Assembly: GCF_016597815.1 (NCBI RefSeq)
Contig: NZ_VCHA01000001.1
Coordinates: 992,001-1,056,000 of the forward strand
DNA: 64,000 bases
Reading direction: 5' to 3'
From: Marinobacter sp. DY40_1A1
GTDB taxonomy: Bacteria; Pseudomonadota; Gammaproteobacteria; Pseudomonadales; Oleiphilaceae
The notes below the pieces were generated by a model. It saw only the letters and a program-made list of their open reading frames with translations, was not told the DNA's origin and ran no database searches. Of this stretch, positions 10,405 through 21,100 are shown one piece after another. A program made the position numbers and the translations under genes. Every line of letters starts with the position of its first letter. Within the stretch, counting starts at the first letter, position 1.

Positions 10405-11868
10405 ATGCTGCGAATTGTCGAAGAAGCTCTCACATTTGATGATGTTCTGTTGGTGCCCGGTTACTCCGAGGTTCTACCACACCAGGTGGACCTGCGCACC
10501 AAACTTACCCGGACGATCACGCTGAACATTCCGCTGGTGTCTGCGGCCATGGATACGGTAACCGATGCAGAGCTGGCAATTGCCATGGCCCAGGAGGGCG
10601 GCATAGGCATCATGCACAAAAACATGAGCCCGGACTATCAGGCTGCGGAAGTGCGCCGAGTGAAAAAGTTCGAAAGTGGCGTGGTAAAGGACCCGATTAC
10701 TGTTAGCCCGAAAAACACCGTGCGTGAGCTGGTGGAAATCACCATGGCCAACAACATTTCCGGTTTGCCTGTGGTTGATGGCACCGAACTGGTTGGCATA
10801 GTGACTGGCCGCGACATTCGTTTTGAAAGCAGTATGGATACACCTGTACACCAGATTATGACACCGAAAGACAAACTGGTGACCGTGCAGGAAGGCGCAA
10901 GCCTCGACGAAGTCAAAGAACTGCTGCATCGCCATCGCATTGAAAAAGTGTTGGTGGTTAATGCGGATTTCCAGCTTCGCGGCCTGATTACCGCTAAAGA
11001 TATTCAAAAGTCGAAAGACTACCCGATGGCGTGCAAAGACAGTCAAGGGCGTTTGCGTGTGGGTGCTGCCGTTGGCACCGGCGGCGACACTGAAGCACGC
11101 ATTATTGCACTGGCCGATGCCGGCGTGGATGTGATTGTTGTAGACACAGCTCATGGTCACTCAAAGGGTGTCATCGATCGCGTTCGCTGGGTTAAAAAGC
11201 ACTATCCGGATCTTCAGGTGATTGGCGGTAACATTGCTACCGGAGAAGCGGCTGTCGCATTGGCTGACGCGGGAGTGGATGCTGTTAAAGTGGGCATAGG
11301 CCCGGGCTCCATTTGTACTACCCGGATTGTGGCTGGCGTAGGTGTGCCGCAGATTTCTGCCGTTTCCAGCGTTGCTGAAGCACTGAAAGACCGTGATATT
11401 CCAATTATTGCGGATGGTGGCGTGCGCTTCTCCGGCGATATCTCCAAAGCGATTGTTGCGGGTGCCCACTGCGTGATGATCGGCAGCTTGCTGGCGGGAA
11501 CCGATGAGGCGCCTGGCGAAATCGAACTCTATCAAGGCCGAAGTTACAAAGCCTACCGTGGTATGGGGTCGTTGGGCGCTATGGGGCAGGGGTCAAGCGA
11601 CCGTTACTTCCAGGATGCCAGCAAAGGTATTGAAAAACTTGTGCCGGAAGGTATTGAAGGCCGTGTTGCCTGCAAAGGCCCCATGCGCAATATCATCCAT
11701 CAGTTGATTGGCGGCCTGCGTGCATCCATGGGTTATACAGGTAGCGCGAACATGCCTGAAATGCGCACCAAACCCAAGTTTGTTCGCATTACCGGTGCTG
11801 GTATGCGTGAAAGCCACGTGCACGACGTAACCATCACCAAAGAAGCGCCAAACTACCGCGTTAGCTGA
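10405..11868 (+). CDS. guaB: IMP dehydrogenase
   Basis: GuaB oxidises IMP to XMP with NAD, the rate-limiting step of GMP synthesis. The start [21 protein letters not shown] aligns with the E. coli enzyme; an upstream in-frame codon at 10357 would add 16 residues that the family lacks, so 10405 is chosen (487 residues). The (beta/alpha)8 barrel is interrupted by two CBS domains at about 90-205. The catalytic cysteine loop GPGSICTTR, the flap region and the mononucleotide site GGVRFSGD are intact. guaA follows 62 bases later across a terminator-like hairpin. Confidence 0.97.
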   Translation: MLRIVEEALTFDDVLLVPGYSEVLPHQVDLRTKLTRTITLNIPLVSAAMDTVTDAELAIAMAQEGGIGIMHKNMSPDYQAAEVRRVKKFESGVVKDPITVSPKNTVRELVEITMANNISGLPVVDGTELVGIVTGRDIRFESSMDTPVHQIMTPKDKLVTVQEGASLDEVKELLHRHRIEKVLVVNADFQLRGLITAKDIQKSKDYPMACKDSQGRLRVGAAVGTGGDTEARIIALADAGVDVIVVDTAHGHSKGVIDRVRWVKKHYPDLQVIGGNIATGEAAVALADAGVDAVKVGIGPGSICTTRIVAGVGVPQISAVSSVAEALKDRDIPIIADGGVRFSGDISKAIVAGAHCVMIGSLLAGTDEAPGEIELYQGRSYKAYRGMGSLGAMGQGSSDRYFQDASKGIEKLVPEGIEGRVACKGPMRNIIHQLIGGLRASMGYTGSANMPEMRTKPKFVRITGAGMRESHVHDVTITKEAPNYRVS

Positions 11869-11883
11869 GAACAGACTGCCTGA

Positions 11884-11920
11884 GTGCGGCTCGGATTTGA
11901 GCCGCACAGCTTATTTTTTT
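11884..11920 (+). terminator. Terminator-like hairpin between guaB and guaA
   Basis: A perfect 9-bp stem GTGCGGCTC / GAGCCGCAC with loop GGATTT is followed after three bases by TTATTTTTTT. This has the form of an intrinsic terminator, located between guaB and guaA and only 10 bases before the guaA ATG. It probably acts as a partial terminator or processing site that lowers guaA relative to guaB. Confidence 0.65.
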
Positions 11921-11930
11921 CGAGGACTCT

Positions 11931-13508
11931 ATGGCCAATAACATTCACGACCACCGTATCCTGATTCTGGATTTTGGTTCTCAGTACACTCAGCTGATTG
12001 CACGCCGTGTGCGCGAAATAGGTGTTTACTGCGAAGTTCGCGCGTTCGATATCACAGATGAAGAACTCAAAGAGTTCAACCCGAAAGGCATTTTGCTGGC
12101 TGGTGGTCCTGAATCGGTTACAGAGCTGGATTGCCCGCGCGCCCCGGACGGGCTGTTTGAGCGTGGCATTCCGGTATTGGGTATCTGTTATGGCATGCAA
12201 ACCATGGCCGAACAGCTAGGTGGCCGGGTTGCAAGTTCTGAAAAGCGTGAATTTGGCTATGCCCAGGTAAAAGTGCGCGCCAAAGGCCCGCTGCTACAAG
12301 ATATTACTGATCACCTTACGTCAACGGGCGATTCCCTGCTCGACGTGTGGATGAGCCATGGTGACAAGGTTGTCGCTATGCCAGAGGGCTTTGAGCTGCT
12401 GGCCTCAACAGAAAGTGCGCCTATTGCGGCCATGCAAGACGTGTCTCGCAACCTTTACGGGCTGCAATTCCACCCGGAAGTGACCCACACCCTGCAAGGC
12501 AAGCGCATTCTTGAGCACTTTGTACTGTCCATTTGTGGCTGTGAAGCTTTGTGGACCCCCGCCAAGATCGTTGATGATGCTGTCGCCAAGATTCGCGAAC
12601 AGGTGGGTACTGACAAAGTTCTACTGGGCTTGTCTGGCGGTGTGGACTCCTCGGTCACAGCGGCGCTGTTGCACAAGGCGATTGGCGACCAGCTTACCTG
12701 CGTATTCGTTGATAACGGCCTGCTTCGCCTGAACGAAGGTGATCAGGTAATGGATATGTTCGGCAACAGCATGGGTGTAAAAGTCATCCGGGCCGATGCG
12801 GAAGATCTCTTCCTTGCCAACCTCAAAGGTGTTAGCGACCCGGAGCAGAAGCGCAAGGTTATTGGTAACACCTTTATTGATGTGTTCGATGAAGAAGCCG
12901 CCCGTATCAAGGACGTAAATTGGTTAGCCCAGGGCACCATCTACCCGGACGTAATCGAGTCAGCCGCATCCAAAACCGGCAAAGCTCATGTGATCAAGTC
13001 CCACCACAACGTGGGTGGACTGCCGGAAACCATGAAGCTGAAGCTGGTAGAGCCCCTGCGCGAACTGTTTAAAGACGAAGTACGCCGCATTGGCCTTGAA
13101 CTGGGTCTGCCTTACGACATGGTGTATCGTCACCCCTTCCCGGGGCCAGGTTTGGGCGTGCGCATACTGGGTGAAGTGAAAAAGGAATACGCTGAAATTC
13201 TTCGCCGCGCCGATGCCATCTTCCTTGAAGAGCTGCACCGTGCAGATTTTTACCACAAAACCAGTCAGGCGTTTGCCGTATTCCTTCCGGTGAAATCTGT
13301 GGGTGTTGTGGGCGATGCCCGTCGCTATGAGTGGGTGATTGCACTGCGCGCCGTTGAGACCGTAGACTTCATGACAGCTCGTTGGGCGCATCTGCCATAC
13401 GAACTTCTGGAAACCGTGTCTAATCGCATTATCAATGAGATCAGTGGTGTATCACGGGTGACTTATGACGTGTCTTCCAAACCGCCGGCAACTATAGAGT
13501 GGGAGTAA
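11931..13508 (+). CDS. guaA: GMP synthase (glutamine-hydrolysing)
   Basis: GuaA converts XMP to GMP using ATP and glutamine ammonia. The 525-residue protein has the class I glutamine amidotransferase domain at the N-terminus (nucleophile Cys in [16 protein letters not shown]; His and Glu in QFHPEVTHT), then the ATP pyrophosphatase domain with the PP-loop [14 protein letters not shown], and the C-terminal dimerisation domain ([16 protein letters not shown]; ending [13 protein letters not shown]). Length equals the E. coli enzyme. Downstream partner of guaB, and a T-run terminator follows. Confidence 0.98.
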   Translation: MANNIHDHRILILDFGSQYTQLIARRVREIGVYCEVRAFDITDEELKEFNPKGILLAGGPESVTELDCPRAPDGLFERGIPVLGICYGMQTMAEQLGGRVASSEKREFGYAQVKVRAKGPLLQDITDHLTSTGDSLLDVWMSHGDKVVAMPEGFELLASTESAPIAAMQDVSRNLYGLQFHPEVTHTLQGKRILEHFVLSICGCEALWTPAKIVDDAVAKIREQVGTDKVLLGLSGGVDSSVTAALLHKAIGDQLTCVFVDNGLLRLNEGDQVMDMFGNSMGVKVIRADAEDLFLANLKGVSDPEQKRKVIGNTFIDVFDEEAARIKDVNWLAQGTIYPDVIESAASKTGKAHVIKSHHNVGGLPETMKLKLVEPLRELFKDEVRRIGLELGLPYDMVYRHPFPGPGLGVRILGEVKKEYAEILRRADAIFLEELHRADFYHKTSQAFAVFLPVKSVGVVGDARRYEWVIALRAVETVDFMTARWAHLPYELLETVSNRIINEISGVSRVTYDVSSKPPATIEWE

Positions 13509-13564
13509 AAAAGAGCCGAACAGCTCTTGATTCCTGCCCTTGATCAGATCACCGATAACAAAAT

Positions 13565-13592
13565 ACCCGGCACAACTGTTCCGGGTTTTTTT
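13565..13592 (+). terminator. Intrinsic terminator after guaA
   Basis: A stem ACCCGG / CCGGGT around the loop CACAACTGTT is followed directly by a run of seven T. A smaller hairpin (AAGAGC / GCTCTT, 13511-13528) lies just after the guaA stop. Confidence 0.8.
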
Positions 13593-13858
13593 ATGGGTTA
13601 TATTCGCGGGCAAATTTGTCGTGATATGCATTAACCTGAGTAGAGTGTGCATACCTGGTGAGTTGTTCGTTGGCTGAGTGTCGACTAAAATTATTTTTAT
13701 ACTTCGACTACGCTTGCCTTGCGAGCCCTGCACTGGTTGATTATCAGCGGCGTGGCTGCCTGTTTCCAAAGCAGGAATAGATTCAATACCGATGAGCGAA
13801 GCATTGTTGTTCGCTTGCAGCTTTTCAATTTCAGGCAGCATATCCAGGGACCGTAAAC
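13593..13858. other. Intergenic region upstream of the phospholipase-D-like gene
   Basis: About 270 bases between the guaA terminator and the next gene (350 bases from the guaA stop). It holds an A/T-rich patch (about 13685-13710) that could carry a promoter, but I see no clear -35/-10 pair, RNA gene or repeat. A minus-strand frame crosses it but has no coding character. Confidence 0.4.
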
Positions 13859-15463
13859 ATGAACGGTGATCGCACAGTATTGTCTCTAAAGCACACGCTA
13901 TTGCCGTGTCTGAAAAAAATATCTCTGGGTCTGATGTGCCGGTTGCTTCCAGCAATAATGTTGGTACTTGGTGGCTGTGCCTCACTGCCGAATGACGCTC
14001 AACGAACAGAGTCCTATGCATTGGAAAATACAGAAGACACCCATCTGGGCAGGTCCCTTGCTCCGCTGTTAGCTCAGCACCCCGGCCTGTCTGGTTTTAA
14101 TATTCTTTCCTCGGGGCAAGATGCTCTGGCGGCTCGGATAGCCTTGATTCAGGCCGCTCAACGGTCACTCGATCTCCAGTATTACATTTGGCACGATGAC
14201 CTGGCTGGGCGGGCCCTGCACAATCAGTTACTGGAGGCAGGCGACCGGGGTGTTCGCGTGCGCCTGCTGCTGGACGATATGGATACTGCCGGCAAGGAAA
14301 CTATACTGTTCGCCCTTGATGCCCACCCGAATATTGAAATCCGCCTTTACAACCCCTTCAAATATCGCAAAAGGCGGGCGATGGATTTTCTCGTACGGCC
14401 CTTCCGCGTTAATCATCGCATGCACAACAAGGCGCTTATTGCCGACAACCAGGCCGTCATCCTTGGTGGTCGCAACATAGGTGATGAGTATTTCAGTGTT
14501 TCTGAGGATGTAGTGTTTGATGACGTTGATGTCATGGCTGCAGGAGGCATCACCCAGGAAGTTTCCTCTTCGTTTGATCAATACTGGAACAGTCCCTGGG
14601 TACTACCTCAGGCAGCGTTTGTGCCCGATGACTACAACGGAGTAGAAGGGCTGCAGGCTCTGCGCCTGCGTTCAGAGAAGTATTGGCGTGATGCCCAGGA
14701 TTCAAAGTATTCAGAGTCGCTCAAGCACACCCGGATCTTGCAGTATGCCAATGTTGGTGAACTCCCGATTATCTGGAGTCGTTGGGTTTTTGTTGGTGAC
14801 GATCCCGGTAAGCTTGAAGCGGTCAAGTTGACCAAAGATACCTATCTGGCGCCGAATCTGAAAAGAGCTTTTGATGGGGCGACCAAAGATTTGATCATCG
14901 TTTCTCCCTATTTTGTTCCTGGCGATGCGATCAAGGAATATCTAATAGACAAGGTGTCTTCAGGGGTGCGGGTGCGCATCCTTACCAACTCATTGGCGGC
15001 CACAGATGTGTCGATGGTGCATGCCGGGTACATGGGGTACCGCAAGGATTTGCTGGAAGGCGGAGTGGAGCTTTATGAATTCCGGGCGACCCAATCGGCC
15101 GAAGAGAAGCGAGAACATGGTTGGATTGGTTCCTCTCAGTCGAGCCTGCATGCAAAAAGCTTTGCCTTTGATGAGCACTATATTTTTGTCGGATCGTTCA
15201 ACCTGGACCCGCGCTCGATATCCTTGAACACGGAACTCGGCGCCTACTTTGAGGCCCCGGATTTCGCCGCACAGTTTTCACGTGAGTTTGATCAGAAAGT
15301 ACTGAAGGTGGCCTATCGGCTTGAGTTGGAAGAAGGCCAGCTGGTGTGGACAACCCTGGAAAACGGAACAACGATACGTTTCAACAAGGAGCCTGACACC
15401 AGCTGGTGGAAGCGTTTCTTTACGGGCTTTATGTCGATCTTTGTGCCAGAGAGCATGCTGTAA
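13859..15463 (+). CDS. Phospholipase D / cardiolipin synthase family lipoprotein
   Basis: A 534-residue member of the HKD superfamily, closest in layout to the ClsC/YmdC branch. Two catalytic HxKxxxxD motifs are present: HNKALIADNQAVILGGRNIGDEY (about residues 188-210, His-Lys-Asp) and HAKSFAFDEHYIFVGSFNLD near 430-450. The N-terminus is hydrophobic and ends in a lipobox LVLGGC (Cys41), predicting a membrane lipoprotein. With the ATG at 13859 (AGGGA upstream) the signal is long; a start at 13934 would give a shorter, more typical signal. It may transfer phosphatidyl groups to make cardiolipin, but the substrate cannot be told from sequence. No partner like ymdB is adjacent. Confidence 0.85.
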   Translation: MNGDRTVLSLKHTLLPCLKKISLGLMCRLLPAIMLVLGGCASLPNDAQRTESYALENTEDTHLGRSLAPLLAQHPGLSGFNILSSGQDALAARIALIQAAQRSLDLQYYIWHDDLAGRALHNQLLEAGDRGVRVRLLLDDMDTAGKETILFALDAHPNIEIRLYNPFKYRKRRAMDFLVRPFRVNHRMHNKALIADNQAVILGGRNIGDEYFSVSEDVVFDDVDVMAAGGITQEVSSSFDQYWNSPWVLPQAAFVPDDYNGVEGLQALRLRSEKYWRDAQDSKYSESLKHTRILQYANVGELPIIWSRWVFVGDDPGKLEAVKLTKDTYLAPNLKRAFDGATKDLIIVSPYFVPGDAIKEYLIDKVSSGVRVRILTNSLAATDVSMVHAGYMGYRKDLLEGGVELYEFRATQSAEEKREHGWIGSSQSSLHAKSFAFDEHYIFVGSFNLDPRSISLNTELGAYFEAPDFAAQFSREFDQKVLKVAYRLELEEGQLVWTTLENGTTIRFNKEPDTSWWKRFFTGFMSIFVPESML

Positions 15464-15496
15464 CTAAACGATCTACATAGAACTCTACGATTTGCC

Positions 15497-15525
15497 CAGG
15501 GATCATATTCTTACAATGATCCCTG
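15497..15525. terminator. Hairpin between convergent phospholipase-D-like and alcohol dehydrogenase genes
   Basis: A perfect 10-bp inverted repeat CAGGGATCAT / ATGATCCCTG with a 9-base loop lies in the gap between the two converging genes. No immediate T-run follows on either strand, so termination is inferred from position and stem only. Confidence 0.4.
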
Positions 15526-15574
15526 ATTAACAGATCGAGAGTACCGCAGTTTTTGTTTCGTCAGTTTTCAGTCC

Positions 15575-16606
15575 TTATTCGGCAGTCAGTAACATCTTGA
15601 TCGCCTTCTCCTTCGCCGCTTCAGCAAAGATATCGTAGGCCTTTTCGATGTCGTTGAGTTTGAAGCGATGAGTGACCAGATCCTCGGGCTTCACGCCGCC
15701 GCTCTCCACCACTTTCATCAGAACCGGAATCGTATCTGTGTTCACCAGCCCGGTTCGCAGGGTAATGTTCTTTATCCACAAATCCTGCAGCTTGAACTCA
15801 ACGCTCTTGCCATGCACACCGATGTTGGCCACATGGCCGCCCGCGCGGACAATGCTCTGGCATATATCGAAGGTTTCGGGGATGCCGACCGCTTCCATAG
15901 CTACGTCTACACCCTCACCATTTGTCAGTTTTTTGATGGCCTCAATGGGGTCCCGGGAAATGGTGTCAGTGGCGCCGAGCATTTTGGCCATGGCCAGGCG
16001 ATTTTCGTCCGGGTCGACCATGATGATCCGCGCTGGAGAATAAAAGCGTGATGTCATCAAAGCAGCAAGACCTATAGGGCCAGCGCCGACGATAGCCACT
16101 GTGTCTCCGAGTTTTACCTCGCCGTTCAGCGCGCCAATCTCGTGGCCTGTGGGAAGGATGTCGCTGAGCATGACGGCTGCAGCGCGGTCCATATCATCGG
16201 GCAGCAGGTAAAGGCTGTTATCCGCATGTGGTATGCGCACGTATTCGGCCTGGGTTCCGTCGATCAGGTGGCCGAGAATCCAGCCTCCATCGCGGCAATG
16301 GGCATAGATACCACGTTTGCAGTAGTCACATCGGCCACAGGAAGTGACGCAGGAGATCAGCACTTCGTCTCCAACCTTGATGTTGCTTACCCCTTCACCT
16401 ACCTGCTCAACAACGCCCAACCCCTCGTGCCCAAGAATGCGGCCGGGCGTTACTGCAGGCACGTCGCCTTTCAGTATGTGAAGGTCTGTGCCGCAGATGG
16501 TTGTGTGGGTGATGCGAACCACCGCATCCGTGGGGTTTTCAATCATTGGCTTCGGTTTATCTTCCCAGCTGCGCTTGCCGGGCCCGTGAAATACCAGTGC
16601 TTTCAT
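15575..16606 (-). CDS. Zinc-dependent alcohol dehydrogenase
   Basis: A 343-residue medium-chain dehydrogenase/reductase. The catalytic zinc site is seen in TTICGTDLHILKGD and GHEGLGVVEQVGEGV, and the structural zinc lobe has four cysteines in CGRCDYCKRGIYAHC. The Rossmann motif is VAIVGAGPIGLAA with VDPDENRL, which suggests NAD use. It resembles secondary-alcohol or isopropanol-type dehydrogenases acting on short alcohols, but the substrate cannot be settled. It is divergent from the efflux operon, sharing a 180-base intergenic region with a large inverted repeat. Confidence 0.88.
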   Translation of the reverse strand: MKALVFHGPGKRSWEDKPKPMIENPTDAVVRITHTTICGTDLHILKGDVPAVTPGRILGHEGLGVVEQVGEGVSNIKVGDEVLISCVTSCGRCDYCKRGIYAHCRDGGWILGHLIDGTQAEYVRIPHADNSLYLLPDDMDRAAAVMLSDILPTGHEIGALNGEVKLGDTVAIVGAGPIGLAALMTSRFYSPARIIMVDPDENRLAMAKMLGATDTISRDPIEAIKKLTNGEGVDVAMEAVGIPETFDICQSIVRAGGHVANIGVHGKSVEFKLQDLWIKNITLRTGLVNTDTIPVLMKVVESGGVKPEDLVTHRFKLNDIEKAYDIFAEAAKEKAIKMLLTAE

Positions 16607-16724
16607 GACACTTTCTCCTTTGGAGGTTCAAAACTGCCAATACCAAGTACTGCTGCTTCAACCTTGCACGGGCGGCATGAAGGGCGCTTGATCCACATCA
16701 AAATCCGAGCCGATGCGTGGGTTG

Positions 16725-16758
16725 TATAAAAGATAGTGACTGATTACTATCTTTTATA
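16725..16758. promoter_or_regulatory. Large inverted repeat, probable operator of the efflux operon
   Basis: Two perfect 13-base arms, TATAAAAGATAGT (16725-16737) and ACTATCTTTTATA (16746-16758), flank the 8-base centre GACTGATT. A possible promoter TTGTAT-17-TACTAT (16722-16750) is embedded in it, 36 bases before the adaptor gene. The form fits a dimeric repressor site. The TetR-family protein encoded behind the transporter gene is the obvious candidate, which is an inference. It could also affect the divergent alcohol dehydrogenase. Confidence 0.6.
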
Positions 16759-16786
16759 TCGAGTAATTTAATGAAGAGAAGATAAA

Positions 16787-18154
16787 ATGGCGCTGCGGCA
16801 GCTTGGTAACAGAAAGGCGTTGGCTCTGGTTGGCCTGATTGGGGGCGTTCTTCTGATTGCGCTTCTGGTTTTCTTGCGCGAGGGGCCGGCTCACAATGAG
16901 ACCAGCTCCCAGCCTCTGCACCTGACCGTTATTGAGGTGCAGCCAATGCCGTTCAAGCTGACGGCGCGGGGCTTTGGTATTACTCGCCCGGTACAAACCT
17001 GGCAGGCTGTGGCCAATGTCGCCGGGCGTGTTGTGCATCGTCATCCGGAGCTGAATAGCGGTACATTACTGCCGGCAGGCACATTACTTTTGGCGCTGGA
17101 TCCAGGTCGCTACCAGTTAGCAATAGCAGAGACGGAAGCCGAGTTGGCATCCCTGGCGGCAGAGCAAGCCAAGCTTGCGGCTGAAGCGCAAAATACCCGC
17201 CACCTGATACAGCTGGAACGCGAGCGGCTGGCCTTGTCTGAAGGCGAACTCAGCCGTATTGAGCGACTTCTTAAAACAGGTGCCGTGTCCCGATCACGCC
17301 TTGATGAACAGTTGCGCGCAACGCTTTCACAGCGCCAACTTGTGCAGTCTTTGGATAACCAGCTTTCGCTGTTGCCGTCGCGGCAGCAGTATCTTGATGC
17401 CCAGATACAGCGCGCAAATACACGCATGGAGCAGGGGCAGCAGGATCTTCAAGATACCCGCTTTATTGCCCCCTACGATTTGCGTGTTCGTGCCGTTGAG
17501 GTAGAAGAGCATCAATACGCGGGCCTCGGGCAACCGCTGTTTCTTGCTGACGGGATTGAGCAGGCTGAAATAGAAGCGCAGGTGCCACTCACTATGTTGC
17601 GCAGGCTCATGTCCGCGGTATCAAAGCCCGATAATTCCCAGGAACCTGCACTGGATATCACCGAGAAGTTCGAGTTTTTGGCCATCCAGAGCGAGGTGCA
17701 GTTGACAGGTTTTCCTGCCGTGCGCTGGCCCGCAACTGTCAGCAGGGTAGCCAGTGGTCTGGACCCCGGCACGCGTAGCGGGCGAGTCGTGGTCACCGTG
17801 GACCAGCCATACAGCCTTGTGCAATTACCCGAGCGCCCCGCACTGCAGCGTGATATGCACGTTCAGGTCAATTTTGCAGCCGATAGCCCAACGTCCATGC
17901 TGGCGGTGCCTTCCTCTGCGCTGCACCAGGGTGAGGTGTACATTCTGGGTGAGGACAACCTTCTGCAGCGGCGCCCGGTTGAGGTGGCCTTTGAGCAGAA
18001 TGGTCTGGCGGTGATTGAAAGTGGGTTGGCGGCCGGAGAGCTGCTGATCACAGACGACCCTGTGCCTGCGATTACAGGCATGAAGGTTGAGCCCCATCGC
18101 AATGAGGACCTTGAGAAACACCTGCAGCGACGTGCACTGGGTATAGCACAATGA
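16787..18154 (+). CDS. RND efflux periplasmic adaptor (membrane fusion protein)
   Basis: A 455-residue HlyD/AcrA-type adaptor that would link the inner-membrane RND pump to an outer-membrane channel. An N-terminal membrane anchor (about 10-30, ALALVGLIGGVLLIALLVFL), a biotinyl-lipoyl half (VANVAGRVVHRHPELNSGTLLPAGTLLLALDP), a long alpha-hairpin coiled coil (about 105-215), the second lipoyl half (DTRFIAPYDLRVRAVEVEEHQYAGLGQPLF) and a beta-barrel are in the expected order. Its stop overlaps the ATG of the RND gene by ATGA. No outer-membrane factor gene is adjacent, so a TolC-like protein from elsewhere is presumably used. Confidence 0.9.
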   Translation: MALRQLGNRKALALVGLIGGVLLIALLVFLREGPAHNETSSQPLHLTVIEVQPMPFKLTARGFGITRPVQTWQAVANVAGRVVHRHPELNSGTLLPAGTLLLALDPGRYQLAIAETEAELASLAAEQAKLAAEAQNTRHLIQLERERLALSEGELSRIERLLKTGAVSRSRLDEQLRATLSQRQLVQSLDNQLSLLPSRQQYLDAQIQRANTRMEQGQQDLQDTRFIAPYDLRVRAVEVEEHQYAGLGQPLFLADGIEQAEIEAQVPLTMLRRLMSAVSKPDNSQEPALDITEKFEFLAIQSEVQLTGFPAVRWPATVSRVASGLDPGTRSGRVVVTVDQPYSLVQLPERPALQRDMHVQVNFAADSPTSMLAVPSSALHQGEVYILGEDNLLQRRPVEVAFEQNGLAVIESGLAAGELLITDDPVPAITGMKVEPHRNEDLEKHLQRRALGIAQ

Positions 18155-21100
18155 TCCGCTGGTTTGCTGGCCATCCGACAGCGGCTAACTTGCTGCTATT
18201 GCTGATGTTGGCGGCAGGTTTGTTTGCAGCGCCAACGCTCAAGCGCGAAACCTTTCCTGATTATCGCCCGGTTGAAGTCAGTATCGATGTTGTCTATCGC
18301 GGCGCCAGCGCGGCAGACGTTGAAGATGCGGTCTGTCGTCGCTTGTACGATGCCGTCAAAGGCGTGGATTTTCTCGATGAAATTGAGTGTGTGGCGCAGG
18401 ATAATCTTGCCCGTGCAACAGTCACTATGGAAGCGGCTGGGGACTCTATCCGCTTTCTCAGCGATATCGACACTGAAGTTAATGCGCTTACGGATCTGCC
18501 AGCGAGAGCTGAAAGGCCGGTAGTTCGGGAGCTTCATCGCAGTGATCTGGTAGCCGCCGTTGCTGTTTATGGCGACATGGCAACTAATCAGCTCGAAGAC
18601 TACGCACTGCAACTTGAAGAGCGCATCATGACGCTGCCTGGTGTGGCTCAGGTAACTCTGCAGGGGCTTTCCCAGCGGCAGTGGCAGGTTGAGGTGCCAC
18701 GGGCCGTGCTGGCTCAATATGGGTTATCGGCCAGCGATTTGGGGCAGCGCCTCAGGCAACAGAGCATCGATGTGCCGCTGGGCACCCTGGAAACTCCGGA
18801 CCGCGACATATTGCTGCGCTTTACAGACCAGCGGCGCAGCTTGCAGGAGCTTGCAGACCTGGTGGTGGTCTCAGGCAGTGGCGGTGGCGAGCTCACCTTG
18901 GGGGAGATCGCAACACTGCGGGAAACCGGCGAACGGCCTGAGGCGCAGATCTATTTCAATAACCAGCGCGCGATCGTACTGGAAGTCAGCAAGACACTGC
19001 AGGATGACTCGCTAAATGTGCTTGAAGAGCTGACAACCCTGATAGACACAGAGCGCCAGCGTATCGACGGGCCATTGCAACTAACGCTAACCCAGAACAT
19101 GACCAGCATCGTGCGTGAGCGCTTGGAGATGTTGGTCAGCAACGGTATCGCGGGGCTTGCCTTGCTGATTGTTGTGATGGGGATGTTCTTTCGCCCACGC
19201 CTGGCTCTGTGGGCGGTGCTGGGTCTCCCCGTTGCCTTTATGGGCGCCTTCTTTGTGATGAGCCTGAGTGGCTTGTCGTTGAACATGATTACGCTGGTGG
19301 CTCTGCTGATGGCGATTGGTATCGTGATGGACGATGCCGTTGTGATTGCCGATAGCATCGCAATGCAAGCGAAAGCGGGAGCCTCACCACTGGATGCCGT
19401 GGTTGAAGGCACTCGACAGGTGCTGCCGGGCGTTGTGTCGTCCTTCCTGACAACCGTGTGGGTATTTGCGCCTTTGGCGTTTCTTGTGGGCGAATTGGGC
19501 GCGGTACTTAAAGTATTGCCGGTGGTATTGATTGCCGCCTTGTTTGCCAGCCTTATAGAAGCGCTTTGGGTTCTTCCTCATCATCTCAGGGGCAGTATTT
19601 TACCCTTGCAAGCCAGCACTCAGTCCCGTTTCCGGACAGCGTTTGAGCGACACTTTGCTGTGTTTCAGGAGCGCGTTGGCAGGCTCGCAGACAAAGCGGT
19701 TAGCTGGCGTTATGCAGTGCTGGGTGGTGTGTTGCTCGTATTGTTGGGTACGGCGGGCTTCATGGCTGGCGGCCATGTCAGCACCGAAGCCATGCCAGAT
19801 CTCGACGGCGATACTCTGGAAGCCCGGATTCTCTTACCCCAGGGAACACCGCTGGCCCGTACAGAACTTGCTGCAACCCGGATAGCAGATGCCATGTGGC
19901 ACCTCAATGATGTCTATACCCCGGAACAGCCAGATGAGGCTCCGCTGGTTGATGCCATTCAGGTTCGCTTCAATTACAACCCCAGCGCCCGGGAGGCGGG
20001 CGCTCATGTTGCAACGGTCATGGTTGATCTATTGAGCGCCGAACGCCGAACCATGGACCTGAATGAGCTGACCGTCGCATGGCGCAAGCAGATAGGTGAT
20101 ATCCCGGGGCTGTCCAGCCTGATCATTCAGGAGCCTGGCTTTGGCCCGGCGGGAATACCCATTGAGGTTCGCCTGAAAGGCGCGGATCTGGCAGATCTCA
20201 AAGCGGCGTCGCTGGATGTGAGTGAGCATCTGACCGGCTATGAGGCTGTCTATAACATCATCGACGATCTGCGCCCCGGCAAACCTCAGCGAACATTCAC
20301 CCTGACAGATGGCGCACTGGCATCAGGGCTGACTGCCGAGATGGTCGCTTCGCAGTTGCGTGCGGCCTTTCTTGGGGAAATTGTAGATACCCAGCGCATT
20401 GGCAGGCGCGATGTGGACATATTGGTACGCCAAGGGGAAGAAGACAGATCCAGCCTCGAAGACCTTGCCGATCAGACCATTTTAATGCCCGATGGTCGTC
20501 AGATGCCGCTGGAAGTTGTGGCGAAAATACACGACCAGCGCGACTGGGCCATGATCACACGGGTGGGTGGCCAACGTACCGTGACAGTTCAGGCCAATGT
20601 GGACGCCCGCGAAGCCAGTGCCCAAGCGGTTGTTAATGATATGAGCGGTCAATGGCTGACGGAGTTCAAGCAGCGCCACCCGAATGTTGATATCAGCTTT
20701 GAGGGGCAGGTTGCCCGTTCCGCAGAAACCGGCGGTTCCATCGCGAGGGGATTGCTGATTGGGCTGCTGGGTGTGTTCGTTATACTGTCATTTCAGTTCC
20801 GCAGTTACGCCGAGCCGCTTATCGTGATGCTGGCCATCCCGTTGGCTTTTGTGGGCGCCTTGTGGGGGCATGTGCTGCTGGGTTGGTATATTTCAATGCC
20901 GTCAATGATTGGGGCCGCCTCGTTAGCCGGCATAGTCGTTAACGATTCCATCCTGCTGGTCCAGTTCATCAAGGAACACCGTAGCAAGGGCATGAGTGCA
21001 ATTGTTGCCGCAGGGCAGGCCAGTCGCGACAGGCTTCGGGCCATTCTGATTACGTCTATCACCACCATTGCAGGTCTATTACCCTTGTTGGCCGAAACCA

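Noticed and set aside
10474..11160. A 228-codon minus-strand frame inside guaB
   Set aside because: Shadow frame rich in His, Asn and Gln, typical of antisense of a coding strand.
13452..14021. A 189-codon minus-strand frame spanning the gap between guaA and the phospholipase-D-like gene
   Set aside because: It overlaps both neighbours and a strong terminator, and shows no motif or ribosome site. The gap is better read as intergenic.
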